Positions 7,998-11,611 of a DNA stretch of 11,611 bases are shown here, in pieces. The notes under the pieces were generated by a model. It saw nothing but the letters and a program-made list of their open reading frames with translations, was not told where the DNA came from and searched no databases. The position numbers were made by a program, and so were the translations under genes. Location of the stretch: positions 1 to 11,611 of the forward strand of contig JABUTP010000020.1 of assembly GCA_021443625.1 (NCBI GenBank). Reading direction: 5' to 3'. This stretch comes from Bacteroidales bacterium. GTDB taxonomy: Bacteria; Bacteroidota; Bacteroidia; Bacteroidales; UBA932. Numbering within the stretch: the first letter of the stretch is position 1; every line of letters begins with the position of its first letter.

Positions 7998-8453
7998 TTA
8001 TTCCGCAGAAGAATTCAGGAAAGGCTGGTAGGCCGCCACAGCAAGGGCATCGCACCGTTCGTTCTCGGGGTGTCCCGCGTGACCTTTGATCCAATGGAAA
8101 TGGACGTCGTGCCTGTGGAATGCGGCCACGAACCTGTCCCACAAGTCCCTGTTGGCTTTACCCGCAAAATTCGGTTTCTTGAGCCAGTTCCAGAGCCACC
8201 CTTTCTCCACTGCATTGACCACATACGATGAGTCGCTATACACCTCAACTCTCGCATTGTCCCAATTGATGGCCTCCAACCCCACTATCACCGCCAGGAG
8301 TTCCATCCGGTTGTTGGTGGTCTGGGCAGAGCCCCCGCTGAACTCCTTTTCGTAGTTGCCGCAGCGGAGTATGGTTCCGTACCCGCCGGGGCCGGGGTTG
8401 CCGGAGCAGGCTCCGTCACTGAAAAGGTATATGGTGGCGTTGTGGTCAGCCAT
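7998..8453 (-). CDS. rnhA: Ribonuclease HI
   Basis: A 151-residue cytosolic endonuclease that cleaves RNA in RNA-DNA hybrids (R-loops, lagging-strand primers). The four catalytic acids and the active-site His are all visible: Asp13 in FSDGACSGNPGPGGYG, Glu51 in NNRMELLAV, Asp74 in VYSDSSYVV, His125 in IKGHAGHPENERCD, and Asp135 at the end of that motif. The basic protrusion characteristic of the HI type is present (GWLWNWLKKPNFAGKANRDLW, about 85-105). Length matches E. coli RNase HI (155). The start codon overlaps the pdxA stop by one base (TAATG), so it is probably cotranscribed and translationally coupled with pdxA. It ends 15 bp from the convergent esterase stop. Confidence 0.96.
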   Translation of the reverse strand: MADHNATIYLFSDGACSGNPGPGGYGTILRCGNYEKEFSGGSAQTTNNRMELLAVIVGLEAINWDNARVEVYSDSSYVVNAVEKGWLWNWLKKPNFAGKANRDLWDRFVAAFHRHDVHFHWIKGHAGHPENERCDALAVAAYQPFLNSSAE

Positions 8454-9529
8454 TATTCGGGAAGATAGCTCCTGTCCGGACCTTTGCTTTCGAAGGTTCT
8501 TATCTTCAAGGGATTTGCAGTGATTTCGGCGTGCATCTGCCGGTTTCTCACAATATCTATTGCCATATAGATGGCGCTCCGCATAGACTGGCAGTCGGCC
8601 TTCCCCTGCCCAGCAATGTCATAACCGGTACCGTGGTCCACCGAAGTCCTGACTATCGGAAGGCCTGCGGTGTAGTTGACGCCGTCTCCGAACGAGATGG
8701 TCTTGAACGGGATGAGTCCCTGGTCGTGGTACATCGCCAGCACGGCATCGAAATTGGCATACATTCCGGTGGCGAAGAAGCCGTCCGAAGGGTACGGCCC
8801 GAACGCCAGAATCCCGTTGGCGGTGGCTTCGCCGATGGCGGGCGAGATTGTCTCGATTTCCTCTTTGCCCAATGCGCCGCCGTCACCCGCGTGGGGATTG
8901 AGGCCGAGCACGGCAATGCGGGGCTTCTCTATGGCGAAGTCCCGGACAAGCGACTGGTTCATCATGGACAATTTGTCCAGAATAAGTTGTTTGGTGAGTT
9001 GCTGCGAAACCTTTGCCAGCGGAGTGTGGTTGGTTACAACCCCGACTTTCAGTTTCTCGCTGCAGAGGAACATCAGTCCGGTCGCGCCGAATTCCCTGCT
9101 CAGGTATTCGGTATGGCCGGGGAACTCAAACCCGATGTCGGCCATTGACTGCTTGTTGATGGGAGCGGTCACGATGGCGTCGAGACAACCCGCCTTCAAA
9201 TCCTTTACCGCCGCCTGCAGTGACTTGAAGGCCGCCTCGGCCCCCTTTTTGGTGGGCTTGCCGGGTTCTGCGGGGGCTTCGTCATCCACGCAGTTTATGA
9301 TGTTCACCCTGCGCGGACGGGCATCCTGGGCGGAGGCGATGATGCTGGTATTTATCTGTTCTCCCTCTTCGGTGTTCTTGCGCGCCGCGCCGAAGAATTT
9401 TGACGAGCCATATACAACCGGTATAAAGAGTTCTGTTATTGACGGATTGGACAAGGCGCCGGCTATAACCTCGTAACCTATGCCGTTGGTATCACCCTGT
9501 GTGATGCCTATGGTAATTGGCTTTGACAT
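8453..9529 (-). CDS. pdxA: 4-hydroxythreonine-4-phosphate dehydrogenase
   Basis: A 358-residue cytosolic NAD-dependent enzyme that oxidizes 4-phosphohydroxy-L-threonine in the DXP-dependent pyridoxal 5'-phosphate pathway; the unstable product condenses with DXP through PdxJ. Motifs: GITQGDTNGIGYEV (8-21; most homologues have GDPAGIG), TAPINK (121-126), FPGHTEYL with substrate-binding His139, and metal ligands His168 (TNHTPL), His213 (NPHAGDGG) and His268 (YHDQGLIPFK), with TSVDHGTGYDIAG (295-307). Ligand roles are taken from the E. coli enzyme by motif alignment. The ATG at 9529 gives the expected MSKPITIGIT start; the frame continues to an ATG at 9565, upstream of the promoter element. It is first in a pdxA-rnhA operon and divergent from recG. 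Confidence 0.96.
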   Translation of the reverse strand: MSKPITIGITQGDTNGIGYEVIAGALSNPSITELFIPVVYGSSKFFGAARKNTEEGEQINTSIIASAQDARPRRVNIINCVDDEAPAEPGKPTKKGAEAAFKSLQAAVKDLKAGCLDAIVTAPINKQSMADIGFEFPGHTEYLSREFGATGLMFLCSEKLKVGVVTNHTPLAKVSQQLTKQLILDKLSMMNQSLVRDFAIEKPRIAVLGLNPHAGDGGALGKEEIETISPAIGEATANGILAFGPYPSDGFFATGMYANFDAVLAMYHDQGLIPFKTISFGDGVNYTAGLPIVRTSVDHGTGYDIAGQGKADCQSMRSAIYMAIDIVRNRQMHAEITANPLKIRTFESKGPDRSYLPE

Positions 9530-9552
9530 AAAAAAACTATTTAGAAGAATGG

Positions 9553-9560
9553 CAAATATA
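9553..9560 (-). promoter_or_regulatory. Candidate Bacteroidota -7 element for pdxA-rnhA
   Basis: On the minus strand this reads TATATTTG, a perfect TAnnTTTG match. Its 3' end is 24 bp from the pdxA ATG, the same distance as the pfkA element from its start. The leader is T-rich and has no Shine-Dalgarno sequence. Only a partial -33-like GTTC is seen about 20 bp upstream. Confidence 0.5.
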
Positions 9561-9571
9561 GGCATAATTTT

Positions 9572-9579
9572 TAACTTTG
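9572..9579 (+). promoter_or_regulatory. Candidate Bacteroidota -7 element for recG
   Basis: TAACTTTG on the plus strand is a perfect TAnnTTTG match, 52 bp upstream of the recG ATG. It is separated from the divergent pdxA -7 element by only 11 bp, so the two polymerase footprints would overlap. No clear -33 box is present. Confidence 0.45.
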
Positions 9580-9592
9580 AACTTATCGTTAC

Positions 9593-9625
9593 ATGCCTCG
9601 GCCCTATGCCGCACTGCTCAGATAA
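9593..9625 (+). CDS. Possible 10-codon leader ORF ahead of recG
   Basis: An ATG 14 bases after the candidate recG -7 element opens a 10-residue frame (MPRPYAALLR) that stops with TAA 5 bp before the recG ATG. Its last codons overlap the AAGGAG ribosome-binding-like sequence. It could be a short upstream ORF coupled to recG translation, but such short frames occur often by chance and nothing in the peptide itself supports function. Confidence 0.2.
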   Translation: MPRPYAALLR

Positions 9626-9629
9626 GGAG
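9624..9629 (+). promoter_or_regulatory. Shine-Dalgarno-like AAGGAG before recG
   Basis: AAGGAG matches the anti-Shine-Dalgarno core but sits a single base from the recG ATG, much closer than the usual 5-9 bp. No in-frame ATG lies upstream before a stop codon at 9565-9567, and the protein start matches RecG, so the start call stands. Whether this site acts on recG is uncertain. Confidence 0.3.
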
Positions 9630-9630
9630 A

Positions 9631-11611
9631 ATGAAGCACATACTTGACACAGAAATCAAATTCCTACCCGGTGTCGGCCCAAGACGCTCGGAACTGCTGT
9701 GCAGGGAACTCGGTATCTCCACACTGAGGGATTTGATTTACACCTTCCCCTTCAGATACGTTGACAAGTCCCGCTTCTATGCGGTGTGCGAAATCGACAG
9801 CACCTCCGCTTACGTTCAGCTGCGGGGGACAATACATAACGTCACCAAGGCGGGAGCCGGTCGCAACCTGCGGCTCATCGCAACCCTGGGGGACGGCACG
9901 GGCTACATCGACCTCGTTTTCTTCAAAGGGATAAAATGGATGGAAGAGAAACTCCGGGTGGGCGGCGAATACATCGTCTTCGGCAAGCCCTCGGCATTCG
10001 GAGACCGCTTCAATTTCGTCCATCCCGAAGTCGAGCCGGCAAACGGTGCGCAGGCATCCCGTGCGGGGGCCATGGCGGGCATCTATTCCAGCACCGAAAA
10101 GCTACAGAACGGGGGCATTTCCCAGAAGGTCTTCGCCGCGATGCAGCAGAAAGCGCTGGATATGGTTGCGGGACGCATCGCAGAGACCCTCCCCCCCTAC
10201 ATCCTGCAGCGGTTCAAGCTCGTCCCTTTGGGCACGGCGCTGCACGACATTCATTTCCCGGGCAGCGCAAGGGAGCTTGACCTTGCCCGCAACAGACTGA
10301 AATTCGAAGAGTTGTTTCTGCTGCAGCTGTCGCTTGTCAAGCAGAAGTTCATCAATATGCGGAGTGCCACCGGTGTAAAACTTCCCCGAATAGCGGATGC
10401 CTTCAACTATACCTACACCCATCTTCCCTTCCCTCTGACATCCGCCCAGAAAAGGGTGTTGAAGGAGATACGCAGCGACGTGGTCAGCGGGCGGCAGATG
10501 AACCGGCTGCTGCAGGGGGATGTCGGCAGCGGCAAGACCCTGGTTGCCATTCTGTCTGCCCTGCAAGCCATAGACAACGGTTTCCAGGCGTGCATAATGG
10601 CCCCCACCGAAGTCCTTGCCAACCAGCACTACAACGGCGTATTCAAATTCATAGACAGCAAAAATGTCAGAGTAGCCCTTCTGACGGGAAACACCAGGAC
10701 AGTGGAGCGGAGGGCCATCTACAGCGGACTGGCCGACGGCACCATAGACCTCGTCTTCGGCACCCACGCCCTGCTTGAAGATACCGTACAGTTCAAGAAT
10801 CTGGGAATGGCGATAATCGACGAACAGCATCGGTTCGGAGTGGAACAGCGTTCAAGGTTGTGGGCCAAGGCCGCAACGCCCCCGCATATTCTGGTAATGA
10901 CCGCCACCCCTATCCCGAGAACTCTGGCAATGACGCTCTACGGAGACCTTGACGTTTCGGTGATAGACGAACTCCCGCCGGGGCGGAAGCCAATCGTCAC
11001 CACCCACGTGGGCGAAATACAGCGCCCACGCGTCTTCAACTTCATGAAAAAGGAGATAGCGGCAGGCAGGCAGGTGTTCGTGGTGTATCCACTCATTGCC
11101 GAATCCGAAAAGATGGACTACGAGAACCTCGAGCAGGGATTCCGCCAGATTGTGGAGTATTTCCCGGCGCCCGACTACGTGGTGGCCGTGGTCCACGGCA
11201 AACAGACTCCGGAGAACAAGGCCTTTGACATGAACCTTTTCGCCACCGGCAAGGCCCATATCCTCGTGGCCACCTCGGTGATTGAGGTGGGGGTGGATGT
11301 TCCCAACGCCTCGGTTATGGTGATTGAAAGTGCCGAAAGGTTCGGCCTTTCCCAACTCCACCAGTTAAGGGGACGTGTCGGGCGCGGTGCGGAGAAGTCA
11401 TACTGCATTCTGATGACCGGCCAGAAACTCAGCAAAGAATCCAGAGAGCGCATCGACCTGATGTGCCGCACCAACGACGGCTTCGAACTTGCCGAGGCAG
11501 ACCTCAAGATGAGGGGCCCGGGCGACTTTGAAGGGACCCGTCAAAGCGGACTTGCGATAGATCTGCACATTGCCGACCTCTCCCGCGACTCCTCGCTGAT
11601 GGAGATGACAC
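9631..11611 (+). CDS. recG: ATP-dependent DNA helicase RecG (3' partial)
   Basis: The frame is open to the window end with 660 full codons; RecG proteins are usually about 690-700 residues, so roughly the last 40 are missing. RecG is a double-strand DNA translocase that regresses stalled forks and processes branched recombination intermediates. Domains in order: N-terminal helical/HhH-like FLPGVGPRRSELL (11-23), a wedge/OB-fold region (about 55-150), and helicase motifs I GDVGSGKT (296-303), II DEQH (397-400) and III MTATPIPRT (423-431). Then come VATSVIEVGVDVPNA (546-560), motif VI QLRGRVGRG (578-586) and the RecG-specific MRGPGDFEGTRQSG. The ATG at 9631 gives a standard N-terminus (MKHILDTEIKFLPGVG). 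It is divergent from pdxA and probably transcribed on its own from the TAACTTTG element. Confidence 0.96.
   Translation, partial: MKHILDTEIKFLPGVGPRRSELLCRELGISTLRDLIYTFPFRYVDKSRFYAVCEIDSTSAYVQLRGTIHNVTKAGAGRNLRLIATLGDGTGYIDLVFFKGIKWMEEKLRVGGEYIVFGKPSAFGDRFNFVHPEVEPANGAQASRAGAMAGIYSSTEKLQNGGISQKVFAAMQQKALDMVAGRIAETLPPYILQRFKLVPLGTALHDIHFPGSARELDLARNRLKFEELFLLQLSLVKQKFINMRSATGVKLPRIADAFNYTYTHLPFPLTSAQKRVLKEIRSDVVSGRQMNRLLQGDVGSGKTLVAILSALQAIDNGFQACIMAPTEVLANQHYNGVFKFIDSKNVRVALLTGNTRTVERRAIYSGLADGTIDLVFGTHALLEDTVQFKNLGMAIIDEQHRFGVEQRSRLWAKAATPPHILVMTATPIPRTLAMTLYGDLDVSVIDELPPGRKPIVTTHVGEIQRPRVFNFMKKEIAAGRQVFVVYPLIAESEKMDYENLEQGFRQIVEYFPAPDYVVAVVHGKQTPENKAFDMNLFATGKAHILVATSVIEVGVDVPNASVMVIESAERFGLSQLHQLRGRVGRGAEKSYCILMTGQKLSKESRERIDLMCRTNDGFELAEADLKMRGPGDFEGTRQSGLAIDLHIADLSRDSSLMEMT

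Noticed and set aside
7986..8005. CGGAA...TTCCG hairpin between the convergent esterase and rnhA
   Set aside because: It has five base pairs, a 10-base loop and no T-run on either side, so it is not a convincing bidirectional terminator.
8531..9476. Two plus-strand frames (8531-9148 and 8676-9476) opposite pdxA
   Set aside because: They overlap each other and both lie antisense to intact pdxA motifs.
10102..10830. 242-codon minus-strand frame inside recG
   Set aside because: The plus strand encodes RecG helicase motifs across the same stretch; the antisense frame has none.
1..11611. Search for tRNA/rRNA genes, CRISPR arrays, IS ends, phage or defence genes
   Set aside because: None seen by eye. 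The coding density and housekeeping gene content argue for an ordinary chromosomal region rather than an island.

Overview
The window looks like chromosomal DNA from a Bacteroidales bacterium (phylum Bacteroidota). I infer this from the protein families: an N-terminal PL29-lyase/DUF4988-like domain fused to an esterase, a DUF6057-like membrane protein, and Bacteroidota-type PdxA and PfkA. Three promoter elements also match the Bacteroidota -7 consensus TAnnTTTG, and most starts lack a Shine-Dalgarno sequence. I cannot name the genus. The window is dense: eight protein genes, no gap over about 100 bp, and no RNA gene, mobile element or CRISPR array that I can see.

Layout. (1) Bases 1-1649, plus strand: the 3' part of a lipoprotein with a glycosidase-like TIM barrel; its start lies outside the window. 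(2) Bases 1683-5927, minus strand: an apparent operon transcribed pfkA, then a DUF6057-like multi-pass membrane protein, then a secreted TolB/PD40-type beta-propeller carrying one CXXCH heme-c motif. The last two genes overlap by 8 bp. (3) Bases 5982-7982, plus strand: a lipoprotein esterase diverging from pfkA across a 54-bp gap. (4) Bases 7998-9529, minus strand: a pdxA-rnhA pair with a TAATG stop/start overlap, convergent with the esterase. (5) Bases 9631-11611, plus strand: recG, cut by the window end after about 660 codons and diverging from pdxA over a 101-bp region with two closely spaced -7 elements.

How they fit together. pfkA (glycolysis), pdxA (vitamin B6), rnhA and recG (nucleic acid maintenance) are housekeeping genes. 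The two lipoproteins probably act on polysaccharides or their ester decorations at the cell surface, but no SusC/SusD pair or other sign of a full polysaccharide utilization locus is visible. The least explained part is the translationally coupled pair of a DUF6057-like membrane protein and a CXXCH-bearing propeller. I see no clear new defence or mobile system.
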